Shown piece after piece: positions 53,551 through 61,563 of a stretch of DNA of 64,000 bases. This stretch comes from Arthrobacter pascens (GTDB lineage Bacteria > Actinomycetota > Actinomycetes > Actinomycetales > Micrococcaceae). The stretch is from positions 3,472,001 to 3,536,000 of the forward strand of contig NZ_JAUSWY010000001.1 of assembly GCF_030815585.1 (NCBI RefSeq), read 5' to 3'. The position numbers and the translations under genes were made by a program. The notes under the pieces were generated by a model. The model was not told where the DNA came from. It did no database searches and worked only from the letters and a program-made list of their open reading frames with translations. Position 1 is the first letter of the stretch. Each line of letters begins with the position of its first letter.

Positions 53551-55506
53551 TCAGCCGAGCAGTTTGCGCTGGCGGTTCTTGCGGTCGGTGTAGGTCGTGA
53601 AGGCCTGCCGCGTGGAATCGAGGTCTGAAACCTGGGAGACGGGAACGTCCCACCATGATTCGGAGCTCGGCGCGTCCAGCAGTGGGTCGGATTCAACGTG
53701 GATCAGGATGGGGCCGCCGCGTTCAGGCGCGGCCTTGGCGTCCCGGATGGCCTGTTCGAGTTCGGCGATGACCTTCTCCCCCGGCTCGATCCGGATCACC
53801 TTCACGCCGAGGCTTTCGGCATTCAGGGCCAGGTCCACCGGCAACGTTTCGCCTTCGTCGAAGCTGTGCTGCTCCTCGTTCAGTACCCGGTACTGGGTGC
53901 CGAAACGCTGCGAGCCAAGGGATTCGGAGAGCGAGCCGATGGAGGCGTAGCCGTGGTTCTGGATCAGAACGACGATCAGCTTGATGCGTTCGGCGACGGC
54001 GGTGACCAGTTCGGTGTGCATCATCAGGTAGGAGCCGTCCCCCACCATGACCACGACGTCCCGGTCCGTGCCGCCGCGCGCGGCTTCTGCCAGCGCGGCG
54101 CGCTTGACGCCGAGCCCGCCCGGGATTTCGTAGCCCATGCAGGAATACGCATATTCCACGTGGTAGCCGAACGGGTCACGGACGCGCCACATCTTGTGCA
54201 GGTCGCCGGGCAGGGAACCCGCAGCGCAGATAACGACGTCCTGGGCGTCCATGGCCCGGGACGTGGCGCCGATGATCTCGTTCTGGGCCGGCAGCGGCGT
54301 GAATCGGGTGTCGAAGGCTTCGTCCACCGTCGAGTCCCAGCGCTTCTTCTCCGCGGTGATCGCCGCTTCGAGGTCCGCGCCGACGCGGTAGCCGCCCAGG
54401 GCCTGGTTCAGCTTGACCAGGGCCTTGCGGGCGTCCGCGACGATCGGCAACGACGTGCCGTGCTTGTACGCGTCGATGGCGGCGACATTGATATTGATAA
54501 AGCGCACGTCAGGGTTCTGGAACGCGGTCCGCGAGGCGGTGGTGAAGTCCTCGTAGCGGGTACCGATTCCGATGATCAGATCGGCCTCGGCAGCGATGGC
54601 GTTGGCCGCCGTCGTACCGGTGGAGCCGATCGCGCCGAGCGAGAACTGGTGGTCCCACGGCAGGACGCCGACGCCGGCCTGGGTGTTTCCCACCGGGATG
54701 CCCGTCAACTCAGCAAATGCAGCGAGTTCCTCGTTGGCGTAGGCGTAGAGGACGCCGCCGCCGGCGATGACCAGCGGACGCTTCGCGGCACGGATGGCCT
54801 CCGCGGCACGGCGGATGTCCTCGTCGTCGGCATCGGGGCGGCGGATCCGCCACTCGCGCTCAGCCAGGAACTCCTCAGGCACGTCGAAGGCCTCCGCCTG
54901 GACATCCTGCGGCAGCGAGATGGTGACGGCACCGGTTTCGGCCGGATCCGTCAGGACGCGCAAGCCGTGGTGGAAGGCCGAGAACAGCTGCTCCGGGCGG
55001 GTCACCCGGTCGAAGAATTTGGACAAGGGCCGGAAGGCGTCGTTGACGGTGATGTCGTAGGCGTAGGGCTGCTCGAGCTGCTGCAGGACGGGGTCCGCGG
55101 CGCGGGTGGCAAACGTGTCACTCGGCAGCAGCAGCACCGGCAGTCGGTTGGTGGTGGCCAGCGCGGCGCCGGTGAGCAAATTCGAAGATCCCGGACCGAT
55201 CGAGGTGCTGATGGCAAACGTCTGGCGGCGGCGGGTGTGCCGGGCGTAGCCGACAGCCTGGTGCACCTGGGCCTGCTCGTTGCGGCCCTGGTAGTACGGC
55301 ATGATGCTCGGATCGAGCTGCTGGTACTGCTTCAACGCCTGGCCGACGCCGGCAACGTTGCCGTGGCCGAAGATGCCGAATGTCCCCGGAATCAGCCGCT
55401 CCCGGTACTCAACGCCGCGGATGGAATCGACCGTGTACTGCCTGGAAAGGTACTCGACAACCGCCTGGGCGACTGTCATTCTGCGTGTTGCTGTTCCTGT
55501 ACTCAT
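53551..55506 (-). CDS. iolD: 3D-(3,5/4)-trihydroxycyclohexane-1,2-dione hydrolase
   Basis: A 651-residue ThDP-dependent enzyme that opens the ring to 5-deoxy-D-glucuronate. The N-terminal domain holds GIFGHGNVAGVGQAL and PYYQGRNEQAQVHQAVGYA with the ThDP-activating Glu. The C-terminal domain holds VMVGDGSYLMMHTEL and the motif end QNHGYASIG. Length and order match IolD. ATG 55506 is 7 bases after the stop of the aldolase-like gene in the same operon. Confidence 0.95.
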   Translation of the reverse strand: MSTGTATRRMTVAQAVVEYLSRQYTVDSIRGVEYRERLIPGTFGIFGHGNVAGVGQALKQYQQLDPSIMPYYQGRNEQAQVHQAVGYARHTRRRQTFAISTSIGPGSSNLLTGAALATTNRLPVLLLPSDTFATRAADPVLQQLEQPYAYDITVNDAFRPLSKFFDRVTRPEQLFSAFHHGLRVLTDPAETGAVTISLPQDVQAEAFDVPEEFLAEREWRIRRPDADDEDIRRAAEAIRAAKRPLVIAGGGVLYAYANEELAAFAELTGIPVGNTQAGVGVLPWDHQFSLGAIGSTGTTAANAIAAEADLIIGIGTRYEDFTTASRTAFQNPDVRFININVAAIDAYKHGTSLPIVADARKALVKLNQALGGYRVGADLEAAITAEKKRWDSTVDEAFDTRFTPLPAQNEIIGATSRAMDAQDVVICAAGSLPGDLHKMWRVRDPFGYHVEYAYSCMGYEIPGGLGVKRAALAEAARGGTDRDVVVMVGDGSYLMMHTELVTAVAERIKLIVVLIQNHGYASIGSLSESLGSQRFGTQYRVLNEEQHSFDEGETLPVDLALNAESLGVKVIRIEPGEKVIAELEQAIRDAKAAPERGGPILIHVESDPLLDAPSSESWWDVPVSQVSDLDSTRQAFTTYTDRKNRQRKLLG

Positions 55507-55513
55507 GGGGACG

Positions 55514-56437
55514 TTACTCCGATACTTTCGCTGATGACTGCAGCACGGGCGACTTGAGCAGCGAGGCGGCGGTGGCGACGGCCCCTGCCACATCGCCGTC
55601 GGCCGGGTATAGCAGCGCCCGGCCCACGGTGAGGCCCTGGACCCCGGGCAGGGCCAACGCGGCCTGCCAGCTGGCGAAGACCTCATCCTGGGTGCCTTCC
55701 GGGTCCCCGCCCAGGAGCACTGTCGGCAGCGTGGTTGCCGCCATCACGCGCTCCATCTCGGCCACCACTGGCAGCTTCATCCACGTGTAGGCGCTCGTGG
55801 AGCCCAGGCTCTGGGCGATCGCGATGGACTTGATGACGGCGTCCGGGCTGAGGTCGTTGCGGACCCTGCCGTTCTTCCAGACCGAGAGGAACGGTTCCAC
55901 CATCGCGATCAGCTTGCGTGCCGCGAGGGAATCGACCGCCCGCGCCGTGGCTTCCAGGGCGGAGGCGGTGTCCGGGTCGCCGAGGCAGATCCGGGTCAGC
56001 ATCTTGCCGCCGTCGGCCCCCAGTGCCTCCAGGGCTGCGGCCGTGTGGCCGGTGAACCGGTCATCGATTTCATTGACGAGCCCGGCCAGGCCACCACGGT
56101 TCATCGAGCCGAAGACAAGCTTGCCTTCCAGCGCCCCGAGGAGAAGCAGGTCATCCATGATGTCCGGGGACGCCAGGACACCGTCCACGGCGGGATTAGC
56201 CAGGGCGATCTGCAAACGGTCCAACAAATCCAGGCGGTCCGCCATGGCCACCGGATCATTTCCCACCGAGAGGGCCCCCCGGGCCGGATGGTCGGCAGCA
56301 ACAATGAAGTTCTGCACCCCATACTTCAGTCCCGGATGGCGGCGACGGGTGGCTGCCGCGCGGGCAACGGCGTCGGGGTCTTCGAGCCGGAGCGCGCTGA
56401 GGTGCTGGTAGCGGCGGGGATCATCGTTGGCGCTCAA
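55514..56437 (-). CDS. Aldolase-like TIM-barrel protein of the iol operon
   Basis: A 307-residue protein related to class I aldolases of the deoxyribose-phosphate/LacD type, as found in corynebacterial iol clusters. Visible segments are LKYGVQNFIVAADHPARG, GVLASPDIMDDLLLLGAL, GSTSAYTWMKLPVV with a candidate Schiff-base Lys, and LTVGRALLYP. The operon has no gene recognisable as iolJ. This protein may therefore cleave 2-deoxy-5-keto-D-gluconate 6-phosphate, the product of the IolC kinase, whose stop it overlaps by four bases (ATGA). That function is an inference. Confidence 0.75.
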   Translation of the reverse strand: MSANDDPRRYQHLSALRLEDPDAVARAAATRRRHPGLKYGVQNFIVAADHPARGALSVGNDPVAMADRLDLLDRLQIALANPAVDGVLASPDIMDDLLLLGALEGKLVFGSMNRGGLAGLVNEIDDRFTGHTAAALEALGADGGKMLTRICLGDPDTASALEATARAVDSLAARKLIAMVEPFLSVWKNGRVRNDLSPDAVIKSIAIAQSLGSTSAYTWMKLPVVAEMERVMAATTLPTVLLGGDPEGTQDEVFASWQAALALPGVQGLTVGRALLYPADGDVAGAVATAASLLKSPVLQSSAKVSE

Positions 56438-57468
56438 GACGCTGCTCCTTCGGAAACTGTGGTGTGGGACGGGCGTGCGGCAGCGGCACCGGCGAGGGCG
56501 GGTGCCAAGCGGCCGCGTTCGGCCAGCAGCGTGGTGACTTCCTCCGGCGTCGGCATGGCGTCGGCGCAGGAAAGGCGGGAGGCCACGATGGCGCCGGCGG
56601 CGTTGGCGTAATCCAGGACCTGGGCCAGCGGCCAGCCGGACAGCAGTCCGTGGCAGAAGGCTCCGCCGAACGAGTCACCGGCGCCGAGGCCGTTGACGGT
56701 TTGCACCGGGACCGGCGCGGACACAACACGTTCGGTGCGGGTCTTCGCCATCACGCCTTCCGGCCCAAGCTTGACCACGGCGATCTCGACGCCGGCGGCC
56801 AGCAGCCGGTCGGCCTGCTCGTCAGGGGTCCCTTCGCCCACGGCGACGGCACATTCCTTGTCATTGCCGATAGCCACCGTGACATGCGGCAGGATCTTGG
56901 CAATCTCGGCCCGCGCGTCCTCTTCGGAGGCCCAGAACATGGGCCGGTAGTCCAGGTCCAGGATGGTGTACTGGCCTTCCTTGAGACCGGTCCGCGGACG
57001 GGCGGCGTGGGCGGCCAGATGGGCCTCGCGGCTGGGCTCCTGGCACAGGCCAGTCACCGTCGACCAGAAGATCCCGGCCTCGCGGATGGCATCAAGGTCC
57101 AGTTCCGCGGCTTTGATCTGCAGGTCCGGCGCCGTGGGGAAACGCCCGTAGAAGTAGAGCGGAAAATCATCAGGGGGCATGATGGCGCAGAACGTCACCG
57201 CTGTCGGCCACTCCTGCACCGGCGTCACGAACGTATCGTCCACGTTGAACTTGTGCAGTTCACGGTGGAGGTATTTCCCGAAGGCGTCGTCGCCGGTGCG
57301 CGTGATCACGCCTGCATTGCGGCCATGCCGCGCAGCGGCCACGGCCACATTGGACGCGGAACCACCGAGGTACTTCCCGAAGGACGTCACGTCCTCCAGG
57401 CCCACCCCGATGTCGTTCGGATAGATATCAACGCTGATGCGCCCGATCGTGAGCAGTTCGTGGGTCAC
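56434..57468 (-). CDS. iolC: 5-dehydro-2-deoxygluconokinase
   Basis: A 344-residue PfkB-family kinase that phosphorylates 2-deoxy-5-keto-D-gluconate. PfkB marks are the N-terminal GKYLGGSASNVAVAAARHG and the C-terminal NGLGAGDSFGGAFCHG with the catalytic Asp. The domain fills the whole protein. The C-terminal aldolase-like extension seen in some proteobacterial IolC proteins is absent, and a separate aldolase-like gene follows. It is the first gene of the catabolic operon, with a pair of operators in front. Confidence 0.94.
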   Translation of the reverse strand: MTHELLTIGRISVDIYPNDIGVGLEDVTSFGKYLGGSASNVAVAAARHGRNAGVITRTGDDAFGKYLHRELHKFNVDDTFVTPVQEWPTAVTFCAIMPPDDFPLYFYGRFPTAPDLQIKAAELDLDAIREAGIFWSTVTGLCQEPSREAHLAAHAARPRTGLKEGQYTILDLDYRPMFWASEEDARAEIAKILPHVTVAIGNDKECAVAVGEGTPDEQADRLLAAGVEIAVVKLGPEGVMAKTRTERVVSAPVPVQTVNGLGAGDSFGGAFCHGLLSGWPLAQVLDYANAAGAIVASRLSCADAMPTPEEVTTLLAERGRLAPALAGAAAARPSHTTVSEGAAS

Positions 57469-57580
57469 GGTAATCGCGGACCTTTCTGATTTGAACTCTG
57501 TACCTCTGAACAGCTAGTGCTCCGGTTCCTGGCCGGCCCCCGTGAGCGGGGCCACATCCACTACTTTGCCCTAAAACCAT

Positions 57581-57606
57581 TGTCCTGTCAAAGGTTTGTA
57601 CTGACA
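57581..57606 (-). promoter_or_regulatory. Tandem IolR-type operators of the iol catabolic operon
   Basis: TGTCCTGTCA at 57581-57590 and TGTACTGACA at 57597-57606 each differ by one base from TGTCCTGACA and are 16 bases apart. The first overlaps a minus-strand TTGACA (57586-57591), a likely -35 box, which fits a repressor. The rest of 57469-57675 is leader without a gene. Confidence 0.7.
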
Positions 57607-57675
57607 TATTTACAACACGGCATAATGCGGCAAACCGGCGTCCGGGAACCGCTTATGCAGGACTTCGGGCGTCGG

Positions 57676-58080
57676 CTATTTGCGGGGAACCGACAGTTCT
57701 CCCGTGACGTATTGGGCCCGCCCGAAGCCGAAGGACCAGTCGCCGGCGGAATTCTCCACGTATCCGATAAATACATCCTCACCGGCAACATCCAGCTCCG
57801 CCAACCGGTCAGCAATCGCCGCAAAAAGGGACTGCTTCGCCTCCTGGCTCCTGCCGGCCTGCGTAAAGATCTGGATCATCACCACATCGGGGGTGCGCTC
57901 GAAGCCCAGCCCTGCATCCTGGGCCACAATCTGGCCCTGCTGGTGCTCGGTCAGGACGTGGAAATAGTCCCGCTCTGGGATTGCATACTCCGCGAGGATT
58001 GCATCATGGATGCCCTGACTCAGTCGGCGCAGCTCGTCGGCGCTGCGCCCTTGATTGACATCGATTCGTACCAATGGCAT
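57676..58080 (-). CDS. Tautomerase-family protein with an iol-type operator
   Basis: A 134-residue protein of the 4-oxalocrotonate tautomerase superfamily. The initiator Met is followed by Pro (MPLVRIDVNQG), the catalytic base of this group. IHDAILAEYAIPERDYFHVL and RTPDVVMIQIF follow, as in the longer Tautomerase_3-like members. It is on the same strand as the iol operon, 207 bases upstream of iolC, with its own TGTCCTGACA site at 58100-58109. It may enolise a keto or diketo inositol intermediate. This role is inferred from co-regulation alone. Confidence 0.82.
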   Translation of the reverse strand: MPLVRIDVNQGRSADELRRLSQGIHDAILAEYAIPERDYFHVLTEHQQGQIVAQDAGLGFERTPDVVMIQIFTQAGRSQEAKQSLFAAIADRLAELDVAGEDVFIGYVENSAGDWSFGFGRAQYVTGELSVPRK

Positions 58081-58099
58081 GTCTTCATCTCCCTAAGTT

Positions 58100-58109
58100 T
58101 GTCCTGACA
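58100..58109 (-). promoter_or_regulatory. IolR-type operator of the tautomerase gene
   Basis: TGTCCTGACA matches the site in front of the inositol ABC operon. On the minus strand it directly follows TAGTAT, which with TTGCTC 18 bases upstream forms a plausible promoter. Confidence 0.65.
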
Positions 58110-58191
58110 TACTAACAAACTTCCAACGTAGTGAGCAAGAAACATCCATAGACCCCTTCCGCGCGGGCCTGGCGGGGCCTATTATAAAACA

Positions 58192-58219
58192 ACCAGATAG
58201 TTTATCAACCATTTAGTTG
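58192..58219 (+). promoter_or_regulatory. Repeated ArsR-type operator half-sites
   Basis: AACCAGATAGTT (58192-58203) and AACCATTTAGTT (58208-58219) are near-identical, each with imperfect dyad symmetry, 16 bases apart. They lie 30 bases before the ArsR-family start. Confidence 0.55.
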
Positions 58220-58248
58220 ATTACTGATTAAGAAAGGCCTGCACCACG

Positions 58249-58608
58249 ATGAACCCCGACGACGGCACCCTGGACTCGGCCTTTATGGCCCTGGCCGACC
58301 CCGTGCGGCGGCGGATCATCGCCCGGCTTAGCCGCGGGCAGGCAACAGTCAACGAATTAGCGGAACCCTTCGCGATCACCAAACAGGCGGTCTCGAAGCA
58401 CATCCAGGTCCTCGAGCAGGCAGGGCTCGTCACCCGCAGCAGGGAAGCCCAGCGCCGGCCCGTCCACCTGAATCCCGCACGGCTGGAGGCTCTCACCGCA
58501 TGGATCGACCAGTACCGGCTGGTCCGCGAAGAGCAGTTCCGCAGCCTGGACGCCGTGCTCAGATCCAGCGCCGCCAACGGCGGCAACCACCTTAAGGAAT
58601 CATCATGA
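58249..58608 (+). CDS. ArsR-family transcriptional regulator
   Basis: A 119-residue winged-helix repressor: LADPVRRRIIARLSRGQATVNELAEPFAITKQAVSKHIQVLE (only its core, TKQAVSKHIQVLE, is diagnostic), then GLVTRSREAQRRPVHLNP. No metal-binding cysteines are present, so it is not a classic metal sensor. The stop overlaps the start of the AHSA1-type gene by four bases (ATGA). This regulator/SRPBCC pairing is common, and its role is usually unknown. Confidence 0.9.
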   Translation: MNPDDGTLDSAFMALADPVRRRIIARLSRGQATVNELAEPFAITKQAVSKHIQVLEQAGLVTRSREAQRRPVHLNPARLEALTAWIDQYRLVREEQFRSLDAVLRSSAANGGNHLKESS

Positions 58609-59087
58609 GCAATCCGCTGAACCTCACCATTCCTGAAGGACTCCCCTTCATCGACTACGACCGCGAATTCGACTTCCCGGTGGCGGACGTCTTCCGCGCA
58701 CACAAGGACCCGGATCTCATCGTCCAGTGGCTCGGCCCGCGGGGACTGAAGATGGACATCGACCACTACGATTTCCGCACCGGCGGCAGCTACAGCTACC
58801 TCCACACGGGGCCCGACGGCGTCGCTTACGAGTTCAGCGGGGTCTTCCACACCGTGAGGGAAAACGAATTCGCCATCCAGACCTTCGAGTTCGGCGGCTA
58901 CCCGGATGTTGTCAGCCTTGAATTCATGACGTTTGAGGACCTCGGCAACGGACGCACCCGCCTGCGGGGCCACTCCGTCTACCCCACCCAGGAGGCCCGG
59001 GACGGCATGGCGCAGTCAGGCATGGAAGGCGGCATGACCGAGGGCTACGAGCGGCTCGACGAACTCCTCAGCGGCGCCAAGGTCTAG
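58605..59087 (+). CDS. SRPBCC/AHSA1-domain protein
   Basis: A 160-residue START-like fold protein that binds small hydrophobic ligands in related cases. Segments EFDFPVADVFRAHKDPDLIVQWLGPRG (in part: HKDPDLIVQWLGP), FRTGGSYSYLHTGPDG and the C-terminal long helix with MEGGMTEGYERLDELL are typical of the AHSA1 group. It is co-translated with the ArsR regulator. The ligand is unknown. A strong hairpin follows. Confidence 0.87.
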   Translation: MSNPLNLTIPEGLPFIDYDREFDFPVADVFRAHKDPDLIVQWLGPRGLKMDIDHYDFRTGGSYSYLHTGPDGVAYEFSGVFHTVRENEFAIQTFEFGGYPDVVSLEFMTFEDLGNGRTRLRGHSVYPTQEARDGMAQSGMEGGMTEGYERLDELLSGAKV

Positions 59088-59104
59088 GACAGCCACTAAA
59101 CGAA

Positions 59105-59155
59105 TACGACGGCGGCCGGTCACCTTGCCGAAGAAGGTGACCGGCCGCCGTCGTA
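59105..59155. terminator. Hairpin terminator, copy A of a repeated type
   Basis: A perfect 22-bp stem (59105-59126 with 59134-59155, containing GACGGCGGCCGGTCACCTT) and a 7-base loop. It is nearly identical to the hairpin at 62031-62085. Confidence 0.85.
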
Positions 59156-59157
59156 CT

Positions 59158-59239
59158 GGTGGTCGCGCTTGTTGAAACCCGTCCTCGCTCCGGTGGTCGC
59201 GCTTGTTGAAACCCGTCCCCGCTTCGGTGGTCGCGCTTG
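59158..59239. repeat. 34-bp tandem repeat
   Basis: Units start at 59158, 59192 and 59226 with GGTGGTCGCGCTTG. The first two are full length and differ at two or three bases. The third breaks off after 14 bases. They lie between the terminator and the end of the aldo/keto reductase gene and encode nothing convincing. Confidence 0.85.
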
Positions 59240-59256
59240 CCGAGGGAGTGCCCTTC

Positions 59257-60102
59257 CTAGCCGTTGAACTCCGCCGGGTGCGGACCCGTGCGGCCGTCCC
59301 GCTCCAGGCCGTCGATGACGGACAGCTCATCCACCGTCAGGTCGAAGCCGAAGACGTCCAGGTTCTCCTGGATCCGCTGAGGGGTGACGGACTTGGGGAT
59401 GATGATCCGGCCCTGCTGCAGGTGCCAGCGCAGAATGGCCTGCGCGGGACTGACTCCATGCCTTGCCGCGATCTCCGCGACTGCCGGATCCGCCAGCACG
59501 GCGCCCTGAGCGAGCGGGCTCCAGGCCTCCGTGGCGATCCCGTGGGCTGCATTGAAGTCCGCAATGTCCCGCTGCTGGAGTGCCGGGTGGAGTTCAATCT
59601 GGTTGACCGCCGGGACCGTGCCGCCCAGATCGATGATCTTCTGCAGGTGCCCGGGGAGGAAGTTGGAGACGCCGATGGCCTTGACCTTGCCGCTGCCCAG
59701 CAGCTGCTCCAGCGCCCGCCAGGACTCGAGGTACAGGCCGGTTGCCGGCGCCGGCCAGTGGATGAGGTAGAGGTCCAGGTAATCCAGTCCCAGCTTGTCC
59801 AGGCTGGCCTCGAACGCGGCCAGCGTGGCGTCGTAGCCGAGGTCGGCAACCCACAGTTTGGACGTAATGAACAGTTCTTCCCGGCCGATGCCCGCCTCGG
59901 CGATGGCGCGTCCCGTGCCTGCCTCGTTCCCGTAGATGGCGGCGGTGTCGATGCTCCGGTAACCGGCTGCAAGCGCGTGGCTGACCGCGGCGGTGGTGTC
60001 GTCGTCGGACACCTGGAAGACGCCGAACCCCAGTTGCGGCATCCGCACGCCGTTGTTGAGAGTGATCTCGGGGATGGACGTGGTGATGGGTGTGGAAGTC
60101 AT
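59257..60102 (-). CDS. Aldo/keto reductase
   Basis: A 281-residue NADPH-dependent reductase of the AKR5-like group (2,5-diketo-gluconate reductase type). The catalytic tetrad is visible: Asp and Tyr in SIDTAAIYGNE, Lys in FITSKLW, and His in YLIHWPAP. The cofactor loop IIIPKSVTPQRIQENLDVF is near the C-terminus. AGGAG precedes ATG 60102. It lies 40 bases after the MFS exporter gene on the same strand, so the two may be co-transcribed and controlled by the divergent MarR protein. Confidence 0.93.
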   Translation of the reverse strand: MTSTPITTSIPEITLNNGVRMPQLGFGVFQVSDDDTTAAVSHALAAGYRSIDTAAIYGNEAGTGRAIAEAGIGREELFITSKLWVADLGYDATLAAFEASLDKLGLDYLDLYLIHWPAPATGLYLESWRALEQLLGSGKVKAIGVSNFLPGHLQKIIDLGGTVPAVNQIELHPALQQRDIADFNAAHGIATEAWSPLAQGAVLADPAVAEIAARHGVSPAQAILRWHLQQGRIIIPKSVTPQRIQENLDVFGFDLTVDELSVIDGLERDGRTGPHPAEFNG

Positions 60103-60142
60103 GGGTTCTCCTGTTGCAGGTTGAGGATTGAGGCTTGAAGCT

Positions 60143-61393
60143 TTAGTGCAGGACGGCGATGTGCTCGGCAGCCACGCGTCCGCCGGGGGCGGCATGGGCC
60201 TCGGGGACGCCCTCGGTGTCGGCGTCGGCGGATGTCTGGCGGACGGCCCGCTTGGCTCCGACGGCGGCGATGATCATCACCACGAGCCCCAACAGGGTGA
60301 TGCCGGCCCCGGCCCAGATGGGTGAGGTGTAGCCGAGTCCGGCCGTGATGGTCACTCCGCCGAGCCAGGCGCCGAGGGCGTTCCCGACGTTGAAGGCCCC
60401 GATATTTGCGCCGGATGCGAGAGTGGGGGCGCTGGAGGCGTACTTCATCACACGCATCTGCAGTCCCGGCACGGTGGCGAATCCGAAGCCGCCCATCAGG
60501 ACGATGGAGACGACGGTGAGCACCTGGTTGCCAGCGGTCAGGGCAAAGCCGACGAGCACCACCATCAGCACGGAGAGCACCACCACGAGCGTGCGGTCCA
60601 CGTTGCGGTCCGCGGCCTTGCCGCCGATGGTGTTGCCGACGAAGAGGCCCACTCCGAACACGATGAGCAGCCACGGCACGGTGGGGGCCGCGAAGCCGGA
60701 GACTTCGGTGAGTGTGAAGGCGATGTACGTGAAGGCGCCGAACATACCGCCGTAGCCGAGGATCGTGACGAGGATGGAGAGCCACACCTGGCCGGAACGG
60801 AAGGCGCCCAGTTCACTGCGCAGGGTTCCGGGCGTGGTGTCCCCGTGGCCGGTCTTCGGGACCAGCGCGAGGATGCCCGCCAGGGCGATAGCTCCGATGA
60901 CCGTGATGGCCCAGAACGTGGAGCGCCAGCCTGCGGCCTGTCCCAGCATGGTGCCGAACGGCACGCCCAGGACGTTGGCGGCGGTGAGCCCGGTGAACAT
61001 GATGGCGATGGCGCCGGCCTTTTTGGTGGGGGCAACCATGTCCGCGGCCACCACGGCTCCGATCCCGAAGAAGGCACCGTGAGCCAAGGCGGCGATGATC
61101 CGGCCGACCATCATCATCCCGTAATCGGGAGCTATGGCGGAGATCAGGTTGCCGGCGATGAACAGCACCAGCAGGACGGCGAGTACGGGCTTGCGTTCGA
61201 AGCGGGTCACCGCCGCGGTCAGCACCAACGCGCCGACCACGACGGCGAGGGCGTACCCGGAGATCAGCCAGCCTGCCGTGGCCTCGCTGGCCTGGAAGTC
61301 GGCGGCAACCTCGGGCAGCAGGCCCATGATCACGAACTCGGTGAGTCCGATGCCGAACCCGCCGAGGGCGAGGGCTATCAGGCCAATGGGCAT
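60143..61393 (-). CDS. DHA1-family MFS exporter
   Basis: A 416-residue twelve-helix transporter of the AraJ/NepI/CmlA-like group. Marks are GIGLTEFVIMGLLPEVAADF near the start, the loop after helix 2 with RFERKPVLAVLL, and GRIIAALAHGAFFGIGAVVAA. It probably exports a drug-like or sugar-like compound. It is divergent from a MarR regulator gene with likely operator sites between, and is followed by the aldo/keto reductase. Confidence 0.9.
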   Translation of the reverse strand: MPIGLIALALGGFGIGLTEFVIMGLLPEVAADFQASEATAGWLISGYALAVVVGALVLTAAVTRFERKPVLAVLLVLFIAGNLISAIAPDYGMMMVGRIIAALAHGAFFGIGAVVAADMVAPTKKAGAIAIMFTGLTAANVLGVPFGTMLGQAAGWRSTFWAITVIGAIALAGILALVPKTGHGDTTPGTLRSELGAFRSGQVWLSILVTILGYGGMFGAFTYIAFTLTEVSGFAAPTVPWLLIVFGVGLFVGNTIGGKAADRNVDRTLVVVLSVLMVVLVGFALTAGNQVLTVVSIVLMGGFGFATVPGLQMRVMKYASSAPTLASGANIGAFNVGNALGAWLGGVTITAGLGYTSPIWAGAGITLLGLVVMIIAAVGAKRAVRQTSADADTEGVPEAHAAPGGRVAAEHIAVLH

Positions 61394-61444
61394 GTGGATG
61401 CTCCTTTGAAAACTGTACGGAATAAGATAGGACGCGTAAGCTAG

Positions 61445-61500
61445 TAGTTGCAGACGCGTTATTTATTGTTGCACGAGCAGATACACCGCGCAAGCAACTA
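61445..61500. promoter_or_regulatory. Likely MarR operators in the divergent region
   Basis: TAGTTGC (61445-61451), TTGTTGC (61466-61472) and the inverted GCAACTA (61494-61500) are repeated half-sites between the exporter and MarR starts. Confidence 0.45.
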
Positions 61501-61563
61501 TTATCGATTGTGCTCCGCCTCACGCCGTCAGGCGGCTGGAGCACCCGGGAGAGGAAAAGACAG

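Noticed and set aside
53698..55557. Very long plus-strand open frame opposite iolD
   Set aside because: iolD on the minus strand has all family motifs. The plus-strand frame is a mirror product of codon bias.
59158..59239. Possible CRISPR array
   Set aside because: The repeats are directly tandem without spacers and no cas genes are present.
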